Positions 1 through 8,444 of a stretch of 11,890 bases of DNA are shown here, one piece after another. Within the stretch, counting starts at the first letter, position 1. Every line of letters starts with the position of its first letter. The stretch comes from Haliea sp040222615. GTDB taxonomy: Bacteria > Pseudomonadota > Gammaproteobacteria > Pseudomonadales > Halieaceae. Made by a program: the position numbers and the translations under genes. The notes beneath the pieces were generated by a model that saw only the letters and a program-made list of their open reading frames with translations, was not told the origin of the DNA and ran no database searches. The stretch covers positions 1-11,890 of the forward strand of contig NZ_JAVKCQ010000009.1 in the NCBI RefSeq assembly GCF_040222615.1, in the 5' to 3' direction.

Positions 1-28
1 ACCTGCGCGGCCCGACCTGCGCGGCCCG
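1..28. repeat. Two perfect 14-bp tandem repeat units at the left edge
   Basis: The 14-mer ACCTGCGCGGCCCG occurs twice back to back and ends 2 bp before the stop codon of the phoH-family gene (stop at 31-33, minus strand). The array may continue beyond the window edge. A related array with the same 14-bp period lies at 10463-10510. The unit is GC-rich, has no T-run after it on the minus strand, and does not look like a standard terminator. Its function is unknown. Confidence 0.85.
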
Positions 29-30
29 AA

Positions 31-1467
31 CTACAGGTTTTCCTCCGCAAAGGCCGCCAGCCGGGAGCGCACAATACCGTTGACGTGCATGATACCGGCA
101 TGGGGGTAGGCCTTGGTCTTTTCCACAAGGTAGGTGAGGCCCGAAGTCAGGGGGGAGATGTACTTGTTGTCGATCTGCGCCAGATTACCCAGCACCACGA
201 TCTTCGAGTCCGCCCCGACCCGGCTGATCACCGACTTGAGCTGGAACTGGGTCAGCCCCTGGGCTTCGTCAATGATGATGTAGGCGTTGTTGAACGAACG
301 CCCGCGCATGAAGTTGAGCGACTTGAACTGGATATTGGCCCGCTCCTTCACATAGGCGATGCTGCCATGGCAGGACTCGTCGGTGCCGTGCAGGATCTCC
401 AGGTTATCGTCGAAGGCCGCCAGCCAGGGCGCCATCTTCTCCTCCTCGGTACCCGGCAGGAAGCCTATATCCTCCGCGATGGGCGGTGTTGACCGGGCCA
501 CGATCAGCTTGCTGAAACGCTTCTGCTCGAGGATCGCATGCAGGCCGTAGGCCAGGGCCAGCAGGGTCTTGCCGGAACCGGCGGGACCGGTCATGACGGT
601 CATGTCGACACTGTCGTTCTCCAGCAGGGACATGGCCATGGCCTGCTCCAGATTGCGCGGCGCCAAGCCCCAGAAGCGACGATTCATCAGCTTGTCCCGG
701 CTATCACAACGCAGGTAGACGAAGTCGCTGTCGATGCGCTTCACAAAAGCCATGAAGTCCTGGTCATCGTGGACGAACATATTGGGATAGGCAGCCGGCA
801 GGGAGCGGCGCGGAATCCGGTGCAGGGTACAATCGCCCTCGCGCAGGGTGTCAACCTCGGAGATACCGGACCAGAAGTCACCCGCCACGTGTTCATAACC
901 GCGCGCCAGCAGGTCGATGTCGTCCAGCACCCGGTCACGGCGATAGTCCTCGACGTGCATCAAGCCCGAACCCTTGGCCTTGATCCGCATGTTGATGTCC
1001 TTGGTCACCAGGCAGACAAACTCCCCGGGGTTCTCCGCTTGCAGGCGCAGGGCCACGTTGATGATGCGGTTGTCGTTGGCCTGGTCCTGGGTCGCGTCCA
1101 GATAGGGGATGTCGCTGGCGTCGCTGAGCAGCTGGTCGGGGTAAATGGCAAGCGTGCCCGGCACCCCGGCCATGTTGCTGCCGGGGATGGGAACGCCCTC
1201 CTGGATTTCCCGGGGCGAGGCGGCGTCCACCACCTTGTCGATCATCTGGATGGCTATCCTGGCTTCCCGGCTGACAGTCTTCTCGTGCCGGTCCTTGATG
1301 TGGTCCAGCTCCTCCAGGACCGTCATGGGAATCACGATATGGTGCTCATTGAAGCCGGTGACGGCGTTGGGATCGTGCAGCAGGACATTGGTGTCCAGGA
1401 CATAGGTCTTTTTGACAACGGCTTTCAGGGTGGGTTTTTCTACGCGCAGGGGCGAACCTGATTCCAT
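31..1467 (-). CDS. PhoH-family protein: PIN domain fused to PhoH ATPase
   Basis: A 478-residue cytoplasmic protein with an N-terminal PIN ribonuclease domain and a C-terminal PhoH P-loop ATPase, the PhoH2-type architecture. Members studied elsewhere act as RNA helicase/ribonucleases, so a role in RNA turnover is inferred. PIN acidic residues are visible at D25 (in LDTNVLL), E52/E53, D132 and D157. Walker A is GPAGSGKT at 294-301 and Walker B is IIIDEAQ with D400/E401. The frame stays open upstream to a GTG at 1608. I chose the ATG at 1467 because a good Shine-Dalgarno (GAGGA) precedes it and the extra 47 residues do not resemble the family. A near-consensus promoter lies at 1621-1649, giving a leader of about 145 nt. 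The gene diverges from rnb. The family call is firm; the substrate is unknown. Confidence 0.95.
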   Translation of the reverse strand: MESGSPLRVEKPTLKAVVKKTYVLDTNVLLHDPNAVTGFNEHHIVIPMTVLEELDHIKDRHEKTVSREARIAIQMIDKVVDAASPREIQEGVPIPGSNMAGVPGTLAIYPDQLLSDASDIPYLDATQDQANDNRIINVALRLQAENPGEFVCLVTKDINMRIKAKGSGLMHVEDYRRDRVLDDIDLLARGYEHVAGDFWSGISEVDTLREGDCTLHRIPRRSLPAAYPNMFVHDDQDFMAFVKRIDSDFVYLRCDSRDKLMNRRFWGLAPRNLEQAMAMSLLENDSVDMTVMTGPAGSGKTLLALAYGLHAILEQKRFSKLIVARSTPPIAEDIGFLPGTEEEKMAPWLAAFDDNLEILHGTDESCHGSIAYVKERANIQFKSLNFMRGRSFNNAYIIIDEAQGLTQFQLKSVISRVGADSKIVVLGNLAQIDNKYISPLTSGLTYLVEKTKAYPHAGIMHVNGIVRSRLAAFAEENL

Positions 1468-1609
1468 AGCGGATTCCTCATGAGGGCAGGTAAGGGCGAC
1501 AGGGAAGGCGAGCAGGTCGGGCAGGAAACCGGCAGCGACGGCCGGGCAGAGGTTTGCAGGTAGGTACAGCGTATATTCAACAGCGCTTCCTGGTTGCGGC
1601 GGAACCACA

Positions 1610-1652
1610 GCGTTGACCCGATTACAAACCCTGCCCGGCAGAATGTCAACGC
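1610..1652. promoter_or_regulatory. Inverted repeat framing the phoH promoter (candidate operator)
   Basis: GCGTTGAC at 1610-1617 and its exact reverse complement GTCAACGC at 1645-1652 are separated by 27 bp. The arms are 35 bp apart centre to centre. The right arm covers most of the -35 hexamer and the left arm covers the predicted start site. That placement suits a repressor binding both arms. The repeat is visible in the sequence; the regulatory role is inferred. Confidence 0.4.
1621..1649 (-). promoter_or_regulatory. Sigma70-type promoter for the phoH-family gene
   Basis: On the minus strand, a perfect -35 TTGACA (1649-1644) is followed after a 17-bp spacer by -10 TGTAAT (1626-1621), matching consensus at 5 of 6 positions. 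Transcription would start near 1614. That is almost at the upstream GTG (1608), which supports the downstream ATG at 1467 as the real start. The promoter sits inside an 8-bp inverted repeat (1610-1652). Confidence 0.7.
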
Positions 1653-1700
1653 GGGAAATGGCCCCAGTTTGGTGCGACCGGCGGCCGCCCGCAGCGAATC

Positions 1701-1729
1701 CTGACAGGGCCGCTGTTTTCGGCTACGAT
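1701..1729 (+). promoter_or_regulatory. Sigma70-type promoter for rnb
   Basis: CTGACA (1701-1706, 5 of 6 to consensus) is followed by a 17-bp spacer and TACGAT (1724-1729, 4 of 6). The predicted start is near 1736, giving a leader of about 35 nt before the rnb ATG. It is oriented away from the phoH promoter. The two -35 elements are about 50 bp apart. Confidence 0.55.
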
Positions 1730-1770
1730 AGCCGGCTTCATTCACTACCAGCCAAAGACCTTATCCCGCG

Positions 1771-3750
1771 ATGCTCAACCCGGACTCACTCGCCCAGCTG
1801 AAGGGCCTTAAATCCCAGATGGAAGCCGAAAAAGAGCGGGCTGAAGCGGTGATCAAGGGTACCCAGTCCCGCTATGGCTTCGCGGTACTTGACGATGGCC
1901 GGGAAGTCTTCATCCCGCCGGACGAGATGCTCAAGGCCTTCCCGGACGACCGCGTGCGGGTCTGTATCCGCCCCTCCGGCGACAACAAGACCATCGCCGA
2001 TATTGAGCAGCTGGTCGACAGTCCGCTGGGGGACTTCAGCGGTCGCTGTGTGCGCAAGGGCAAGGCCCTGTTCGTACAACCCGATCTGCCCCAGCTCAAG
2101 CGCTGGCTGTTCATCCCCCCCCACGCCCGCAATGGCGTGCACGAAGGGGACTACGTCCGCTGCGCCGTCCTTCGCCACCCCATCCGCGACGGCAAACCCC
2201 AGGCCAAGATTCTCCAGGTGCTGGGTAACGACGATACCCCCGGCATCGAGAACCTGTACTGCATGGCCAAGTACCGGCTGGCCCCGGCCTGGAGCACGCC
2301 GGCCCTTAAGGACATGGAGCAACAGCTGGCGGAATGCCGGCCGCTGGCGACCGAGCGTCGGCGCGACCTGACTGACCTGGAGTTTGTCTCCATCGATGCC
2401 GCCAAGACCCAGGACATAGACGACGCCCTGTACGCCGATATCAGCAGCGACGGCTGGACCCTGTATGTCGCCATCGCCGATCCCACTGCCTGGATCCCGC
2501 CGGGCTCCAGCCTGCAGCAGGACATTGCTGCCCGCTGCACCTCGGTCTATTTCCATGGCGATGTCCTGCCCATGCTGCCGGAGCAGATGGCCCAGGATAC
2601 CTGCGCCCTGAGCGAGGGCAATGACCGCGCCGCCCTGGTCTGCAAGATCGCCGTGAGCGACAGCGGCGACGTTGGCACTTTCGAGTTTATCGAGGCCACC
2701 GTGCGCTCCAGGGCCAAACTCTCCTATTTCGCTGTCGACCGCTACCTGAATGGTCACGGCGACGACCTGATGAGCCATGCCACGCCTCTGGAAGCGCTCT
2801 ACCAGGTGTACCGGGCGCTGCGTGCCCGGCGCGAGGCCGATGAACTGGTTATGGAAGATCGCCGGGAATACCGCTGGATCCTCAACGACCGCAAGCAGAT
2901 CGAGTCCATCGAGCCCCACGAAAAGCTGCTGTCGCAAAAGCTGGTAGAGGAATGCATGATTGCCGCCAACCGCTGCGCGGCCCGTTTCCTCGCCGAGCGC
3001 CGTGCCAGCGGCCCCTTTGTCATCCATCCGGGCTTTCGCGCCGACCGCATCGACGAGTGCCGGAAATTCCTCGCCATGCATGCACCGGAAGCCGCAGAGC
3101 TGGACCCCGCCAGCCGCGAAGGCTACCGGGATATCATGCGCCAGCTGGCGGCCAGCGCCAACAGACTGCCCCTGCGCGCCATGGTAAATAGGCTGTTGAC
3201 CCGGGCAGAGCTGTCAACGAAGGCGGGGCTGCACATGGGGATGGCACTGGAGTGCTACACCAACTGCACCTCGCCCCTGCGCAAGTACGTCGACTTCCTG
3301 GTGCACCTGCAGATCAAGGCTGCATTACATGGCAAAGAGCCCAACCTGGTGACCCGGGAGCAGCTGGCCGCGGTCAAGGAGCGGCTTGCCAACACCCGCG
3401 CCGCCACCCTGGAAGCGGAACGCTGGTTGGCCAGTAAGTATCTGGCGCGACAGGCGCCGCAGCAGGACGCGGGCTTCAACGGGCGCATTATCCACGTCAA
3501 CAGTTCCGGGTTCAGCGTGCGCCTGGTCGACTGTGGCCTGGAAGGCTTTGTCGACCTGCGCCGGGATCCGGAAAAGTTCAGCTACGACAAATGGACCGCC
3601 AGCCTCACCAGCACCACACGCCGTTTCGAGCTGGAACAGGTGGTGGAGCTGGACTACAGCGGCGTGAATACCGACAACAACTACCAGGCTCTGTTTGGCC
3701 TGCGCCCCGGCGCCGGGCTCAAGGCCGCGCGGCCCGAGGAGGCCGGGTAG
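1771..3750 (+). CDS. rnb: Exoribonuclease II (RNase II)
   Basis: A 659-residue processive 3'-to-5' single-strand exoribonuclease that degrades mRNA to 5'-mononucleotides in the cytoplasm. It is close in length to E. coli RNase II (644 aa) and alignable over most of it, including the N-terminus (SLAQLKGLKSQ) and the cold-shock-like domains (about 25-190). The RNB metal-site motif SIDAAKTQDIDDAL gives D209, D215, D217 and D218, equivalent to E. coli D201/207/209/210. Y260 fits the base-clamping Tyr253, and R504 in TSPLRKY fits Arg500. A C-terminal S1 domain spans about 567-645. The ATG at 1771 fits the family N-terminus, but no good Shine-Dalgarno precedes it, so translation may be modest. A C8 homopolymer lies at 2115-2122 in frame (Ile-Pro-Pro-His). 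RNase R is less likely because the N-terminal and basic C-terminal extensions are missing. Confidence 0.95.
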   Translation: MLNPDSLAQLKGLKSQMEAEKERAEAVIKGTQSRYGFAVLDDGREVFIPPDEMLKAFPDDRVRVCIRPSGDNKTIADIEQLVDSPLGDFSGRCVRKGKALFVQPDLPQLKRWLFIPPHARNGVHEGDYVRCAVLRHPIRDGKPQAKILQVLGNDDTPGIENLYCMAKYRLAPAWSTPALKDMEQQLAECRPLATERRRDLTDLEFVSIDAAKTQDIDDALYADISSDGWTLYVAIADPTAWIPPGSSLQQDIAARCTSVYFHGDVLPMLPEQMAQDTCALSEGNDRAALVCKIAVSDSGDVGTFEFIEATVRSRAKLSYFAVDRYLNGHGDDLMSHATPLEALYQVYRALRARREADELVMEDRREYRWILNDRKQIESIEPHEKLLSQKLVEECMIAANRCAARFLAERRASGPFVIHPGFRADRIDECRKFLAMHAPEAAELDPASREGYRDIMRQLAASANRLPLRAMVNRLLTRAELSTKAGLHMGMALECYTNCTSPLRKYVDFLVHLQIKAALHGKEPNLVTREQLAAVKERLANTRAATLEAERWLASKYLARQAPQQDAGFNGRIIHVNSSGFSVRLVDCGLEGFVDLRRDPEKFSYDKWTASLTSTTRRFELEQVVELDYSGVNTDNNYQALFGLRPGAGLKAARPEEAG

Positions 3751-3771
3751 CGGCCCGACCCAGGCCCCGAC

Positions 3772-5169
<1,398 letters not shown>

Positions 5170-5220
5170 GACCAGAGTCTCCCGGGAGGAAATTGCAAGC
5201 GGCGCAGGATACCCAAACCA

Positions 5221-5243
5221 GCCGCCGGCTGCCAGCCGGCGGC
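5221..5243 (-). terminator. Perfect 10-bp hairpin downstream of the SYLF gene (terminator or attenuator)
   Basis: GCCGCCGGCT (5221-5230), a 3-nt loop, then AGCCGGCGGC (5234-5243) form a perfect GC-rich stem starting 10 nt after the SYLF stop codon. On the minus strand it is followed by TGGTTTGGGT, which is only moderately T-rich, so termination may be partial. It could also act as a 3'-end stabiliser. It separates the dehydrogenase/SYLF pair from asnS. Confidence 0.55.
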
Positions 5244-5253
5244 TGTCTGCCGG

Positions 5254-5796
5254 TCAGCGAGCGATCCGGTTGATCATATTGCCCTTGAGGTCCAGGCCCT
5301 GGATCAGGCCGAGATCGGAGAAACCCAGCGCCAGCACCGGGTGTTCCGCCCGGGCCAGGCGCACAGTCTTGCCCTCCGCCTGCACCAGATCCACCTCGCC
5401 GTTCACCCCGACCTGCCAGTTGACCGTGTTGCGGAAGGACACCAGGGCATCATCGGTCATGAACAAAATGACCTTGGCAGAGCGGAGCGCGCCCTGCGGC
5501 AGTTCATGGCGTGCGCTGGTAGTGGCGTAGTAGGCTACCGCCTCGCCGCCAACCAGCAGCGCACCCTCGCCATACTGGCCTCCTGTGCCGAACCCCATGC
5601 GGACGAGATCCGGAAACACCAGCACGCCGCGGGCGTCGCGCAGCAAATTTTCCACCCCCGGCGCAAACTCGCGCAACTCTCCCAGGGCGGCGCCTGATTT
5701 GCTTTCAATCTGCTCCCGGCTGTCGGCTTGGACAACGCTCGCCGACAGCATCCACGCCAGCACCAGCAACCCAACTAGCCCACGCTCGCCTTTCAT
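5254..5796 (-). CDS. Exported SYLF (YSC84-like) domain protein
   Basis: A 180-residue protein. A hydrophobic signal peptide (about 1-24) ends in VVQA before D25, indicating Sec export, probably to the periplasm. The body is a SYLF/YSC84-type domain, with the family's characteristic core GVLVFPDLVRMGFGTGGQYG from residue 57 to 76 followed by EGALLV. SYLF domains bind lipids in eukaryotes; the role of bacterial secreted members is poorly defined, so I assign none. The start overlaps the stop of the upstream dehydrogenase gene as ATGA (5793-5796), implying co-transcription and translational coupling. GGTGAGG lies about 8 nt upstream of the ATG. There is no lipobox, since no Cys occurs in the signal peptide. 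Confidence 0.85.
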   Translation of the reverse strand: MKGERGLVGLLVLAWMLSASVVQADSREQIESKSGAALGELREFAPGVENLLRDARGVLVFPDLVRMGFGTGGQYGEGALLVGGEAVAYYATTSARHELPQGALRSAKVILFMTDDALVSFRNTVNWQVGVNGEVDLVQAEGKTVRLARAEHPVLALGFSDLGLIQGLDLKGNMINRIAR

Positions 5797-6764
5797 GATT
5801 CAACCTCACCTATAAAAAATGACTCCCCTACCCACTGTTCCGAAAGCTGCCACAGGCGCTCGGCGGCGGCGGGGTCCACCGCCCAGGATCGAACCCCGTC
5901 CCGGCTGTCCTGGGTAGCCGCAGTGGCAATGCGGCAGTCCTCGAGATAGAGCCCGCCGCGGCCTTCGAGTTCCGGCGCCGTGGCAGCCCAGACACTGGTT
6001 GCCGCGCCCTGGGGCACTGTCTTGAAGGCCCATTTGCCGCCGGGAAAGCTGGCGGCGATACGGGCCATGTCGTCTTTGTCCATATGCCGCCCCAGCTCGG
6101 TGGAAATGGCGCCCGGGTGTACCGCGAACGAACGCACACCGGCTTCCCGGGCGCGCGCGTCCAACGCTACCGTGAACAGCACATTGGCGGTCTTGGACTG
6201 CCCGTAGGCCTCCCATTTGTCGTAGGCACGCTGGCGGTAGTTGGGATCTTCGAAATCGAAAGCGGAGTAACGGTGCCCGGCGGAGCTCAGGTTGACCACC
6301 CGCGCCGCCCGCCCCTCTGTTGCACCCGCCCTGAGCGCCGGCAACAGCAACCCGGTGAGCAGAAAGTGGCCGACGTGATTGGTACCCAGCTGCATCTCGA
6401 AACCCTGCGCGGTCTCGCCGTGGGGGCAGGCCATGACGCCGGCATTGTTGATCAGCAGGTCGATCTTCGGGCAGGCGGCAAGCAGGCCTGCAGCCGCGGT
6501 ACGCACCTGGTCCAGATCGGCCAGGTCCAGCAGGGCGGATTCCAACCGGCCCGGCAGCGACTCTGCCTGCAGCTGGGCCAGCGCGACATCCAGTTTGGCA
6601 CGATCCCGAGCCAGCAACCACACGGTCGCCCCGGCTCCCGCGAGGGTACGGGCAGTCTCCACTCCCAGGCCGGCGGAGGCGCCCGTCACCAGTGCCACCC
6701 TGCCGCGCAGGTCCTGCCCGGCAATTACCTCGCTGGTGGTGGACTCAAAGCCAAATTCGCGCAT
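5793..6764 (-). CDS. Short-chain dehydrogenase/reductase, retinol-dehydrogenase-like
   Basis: A 323-residue classical SDR oxidoreductase using NAD(P)(H). The cofactor motif TGASAGLG is at 27-34, NNAG at 106-109, the catalytic serine in NLSSAGHR (S160/S161), and YGQSK gives Y187 and K191. The N-terminal FGFESTTSEV and the C-terminal GGLYLEDC resemble a bacterial branch often annotated as retinol dehydrogenase or WW-domain oxidoreductase-like. The actual substrate cannot be read from the sequence. GGGAG lies about 7 nt upstream of the ATG. The last codons overlap the SYLF gene start (ATGA). It diverges from the PPOX-family gene across a 72-bp gap; I see no clear promoter for it there. Confidence 0.9.
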   Translation of the reverse strand: MREFGFESTTSEVIAGQDLRGRVALVTGASAGLGVETARTLAGAGATVWLLARDRAKLDVALAQLQAESLPGRLESALLDLADLDQVRTAAAGLLAACPKIDLLINNAGVMACPHGETAQGFEMQLGTNHVGHFLLTGLLLPALRAGATEGRAARVVNLSSAGHRYSAFDFEDPNYRQRAYDKWEAYGQSKTANVLFTVALDARAREAGVRSFAVHPGAISTELGRHMDKDDMARIAASFPGGKWAFKTVPQGAATSVWAATAPELEGRGGLYLEDCRIATAATQDSRDGVRSWAVDPAAAERLWQLSEQWVGESFFIGEVES

Positions 6765-6836
6765 CTACACACTCCCTGTTGGTTCGGTTCTGTTATCGTG
6801 GAAGCCACTGTGCGATACGATACCACTGGACAACCG

Positions 6837-7253
6837 ATGGACAGCAAAATTCTTGCGCAACTGCAGCGCAGCGCCTACCTCAATTTCGCCACCCGCAAGC
6901 GCAGCGGCGAGTTCGTACCCACCCCGGTCTGGTTCGCTCCCGGGGACGGGGACTGCTTCTACCTGTTCTCCGCCGGCGATGCCGGCAAGGTCAAGCGGCT
7001 GCGCAATTTCAGCGAGGCCAGGATCGCCCCCTGCACAGTCACCGGCCGCCTGACCGGGGGCTGGCTGGAGGCGCAGGCGCACCTGCTTGAGGACCCCCGG
7101 GACATTGCCGGAGCCCTCGCCGCGCTGCGGCGTAAATACGGCTGGCAAATGCGCCTGCTGGACCTGCTCTCCCGGGTCGGGGGCAAGCTGGATCGCAGGG
7201 CCTATATTCGCGTGGAGCCAGGATCCACCGCGGGCTGGGTATCCGCCAGCTGA
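6837..7253 (+). CDS. PPOX-class flavin-fold oxidoreductase (pyridoxamine-phosphate-oxidase-like)
   Basis: A 138-residue small split-barrel protein. The pattern YLNFATRKRSGEFVPTPVWF (14-33), then FYLFSAGDAGKVKRLRNF (41-58) and APCTVTGRLTG (64-74), is that of the PPOX class often labelled F420-dependent (Rv2061-like). Such proteins bind FMN, F420 or related cofactors; the cofactor and substrate here are unknown. I took the ATG at 6837 because it fits the family N-terminus. GTG codons at 6798 and 6810 are in frame, and the Shine-Dalgarno is weak, so the start is uncertain. A -10-like TACGAT at 6816-6821 would give a very short leader. The last 52 bp overlap the 3' end of the opposing lipoprotein gene, encoding only its own C-terminal tail. 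Confidence 0.82.
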   Translation: MDSKILAQLQRSAYLNFATRKRSGEFVPTPVWFAPGDGDCFYLFSAGDAGKVKRLRNFSEARIAPCTVTGRLTGGWLEAQAHLLEDPRDIAGALAALRRKYGWQMRLLDLLSRVGGKLDRRAYIRVEPGSTAGWVSAS

Positions 7254-8404
7254 CGCTGCCTCACCAATTCCAGCTGGGCCCGGTAGCCCTGAATGTCACT
7301 GCGCAGGCTGGCCGCGTCGATCGCCTGTTCAATCAGGCGTTCGGCGGCGGCGTACTGCCGCAGACGGAAGTGGATGATACCACTGGCATAGAGCATCGCG
7401 CTGTCATCCGGATTCAGTTTGAGCGCCACGCGATAGTGCTTGCTCGCCGCCAACCAGTCTCCCTCCTCCGCCGCCCGGTCGCCGAGCCAGGCGTGATACC
7501 AGGGATTGCGATCGCGATGACGCTCGATACGTTCTACCCAGAAATCGCGCTCTTCGCCGCGCCCCATTTGCGCGTACAGCACCACCAGGTTGTTCATCGC
7601 CGAGCGGTCACCGCTGTCGATCGCCAGGGCCTGCAACAGACTCCATTCCGCATCGTCGAGCTGCCCGACATGCCGGTACACGACACCGAGGTTGACCCAC
7701 AGCTGGGACAGTCCCGGGCTGAGGCGCAGAGCCCTCGCCAGCTCGCTCCATGCGGCCTCGATATCGCCCCTCGCCAGTGCCCCCATGGCGATATTGTTGT
7801 GATCCAGCGCCGCCGCATCGACATCTGACAGCAGCCGGGAGGCAGCAACATCCCGCGACTGCAGCGGGTCGATATCGACCATGAACTGCTCACCCGCCGG
7901 CATCCGCACCATGACATTGACGTGCAGGCGAACAGAGACGCGCTCACCCATCCGCGTCCACTGCGGGCGCACCTCCAGCCACTGGTAGCGGGCGTCGAGA
8001 CCGGCTTCCCGGGCCAGGGCGACAAACAGATGGGCAAAGGAGAGACAATTGGCGACACCGGCCCGGAAAACGGCCGCAGCTGTGCCATCGGCGACCGGAT
8101 CGTAGACCACCCCCAGTGCACCCTGCCCTTTCACCGCCTCGTGCAGACTCAGCAGACGCTGGCGGGCACCTCCGTCGGCGGGAGCGTAGCGGGTCACAAA
8201 GGCCTTCATCTCCGGCGTCAACTCCAGCAGGTCGGGAGCGGGAGGACCGGCGAAGGCATCCGCAAGCGACATGGCGTAGCCATTCTGCAGCAGTGGTGGC
8301 AGCTGGTTCGCAGCCACTGCGGAGCCGTCCAGGCTCGCACAGGCCGATAGCAGGGCGCCGCACAACAGCGCCGTGACGGCCTGCAACCAGCGCAGCTTGA
8401 CCAT
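7202..8404 (-). CDS. Lipoprotein with transglutaminase-like domain and TPR repeats
   Basis: A 400-residue protein with a lipoprotein signal: a hydrophobic stretch and lipobox LSAC with C22 as the acylated cysteine. Ala at +2 favours outer-membrane sorting. Residues about 80-180 look transglutaminase/cysteine-protease-like: C120 in AGVANCLSFAHLF at a helix start, H161 in RLHVNVMV, and D177/D179 in MVDIDP form a plausible Cys-His-Asp triad. From about 200 to 380 tandem TPR-type helices follow (for example LWVNLGVVYRHVGQLDDAEW). The likely role is an envelope scaffold or enzyme; no substrate can be named. A strong GGGAGG Shine-Dalgarno lies 5-6 nt before the ATG, and a perfect TATAAT lies upstream (8450-8445). 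The stop lies inside the opposing PPOX gene, a 52-bp tail-to-tail overlap. Confidence 0.85.
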   Translation of the reverse strand: MVKLRWLQAVTALLCGALLSACASLDGSAVAANQLPPLLQNGYAMSLADAFAGPPAPDLLELTPEMKAFVTRYAPADGGARQRLLSLHEAVKGQGALGVVYDPVADGTAAAVFRAGVANCLSFAHLFVALAREAGLDARYQWLEVRPQWTRMGERVSVRLHVNVMVRMPAGEQFMVDIDPLQSRDVAASRLLSDVDAAALDHNNIAMGALARGDIEAAWSELARALRLSPGLSQLWVNLGVVYRHVGQLDDAEWSLLQALAIDSGDRSAMNNLVVLYAQMGRGEERDFWVERIERHRDRNPWYHAWLGDRAAEEGDWLAASKHYRVALKLNPDDSAMLYASGIIHFRLRQYAAAERLIEQAIDAASLRSDIQGYRAQLELVRQRQLADTQPAVDPGSTRI

Positions 8405-8444
8405 GGCAACCTCCCGATCTGCCCTCGCCGGCAGACCTGCACCA

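Noticed and set aside
538..1461. 307-codon plus-strand open frame opposite the phoH-family gene
   Set aside because: Low-complexity His/Gln/Val/Gly-rich translation, antisense to clear PIN and P-loop motifs.
1468..1608. 47-residue N-terminal extension of the phoH-family gene from a GTG at 1608
   Set aside because: The GTG sits almost at the predicted transcription start with no ribosome-binding site. The ATG at 1467 has a good one and fits the family.
1786..3081. 431-codon open frame antisense to rnb
   Set aside because: Shadow of a firmly identified gene, with composition typical of reverse-frame translation.
3730..3745. CGGCC-loop-GGCCG hairpin at the rnb 3' end
   Set aside because: A 5-bp stem within coding sequence and no T-run, so not a credible terminator.
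5179..5188. CTCCCGGGAG palindrome upstream of asnS
   Set aside because: It overlaps the ribosome-binding region and is short. Likely chance.
6793..6822. TATCG ... CGATA(CGATA) inverted repeat in the SDR/PPOX divergent gap
   Set aside because: Arms of only 5 bp, partly overlapping a possible -10. Too weak to call an operator.
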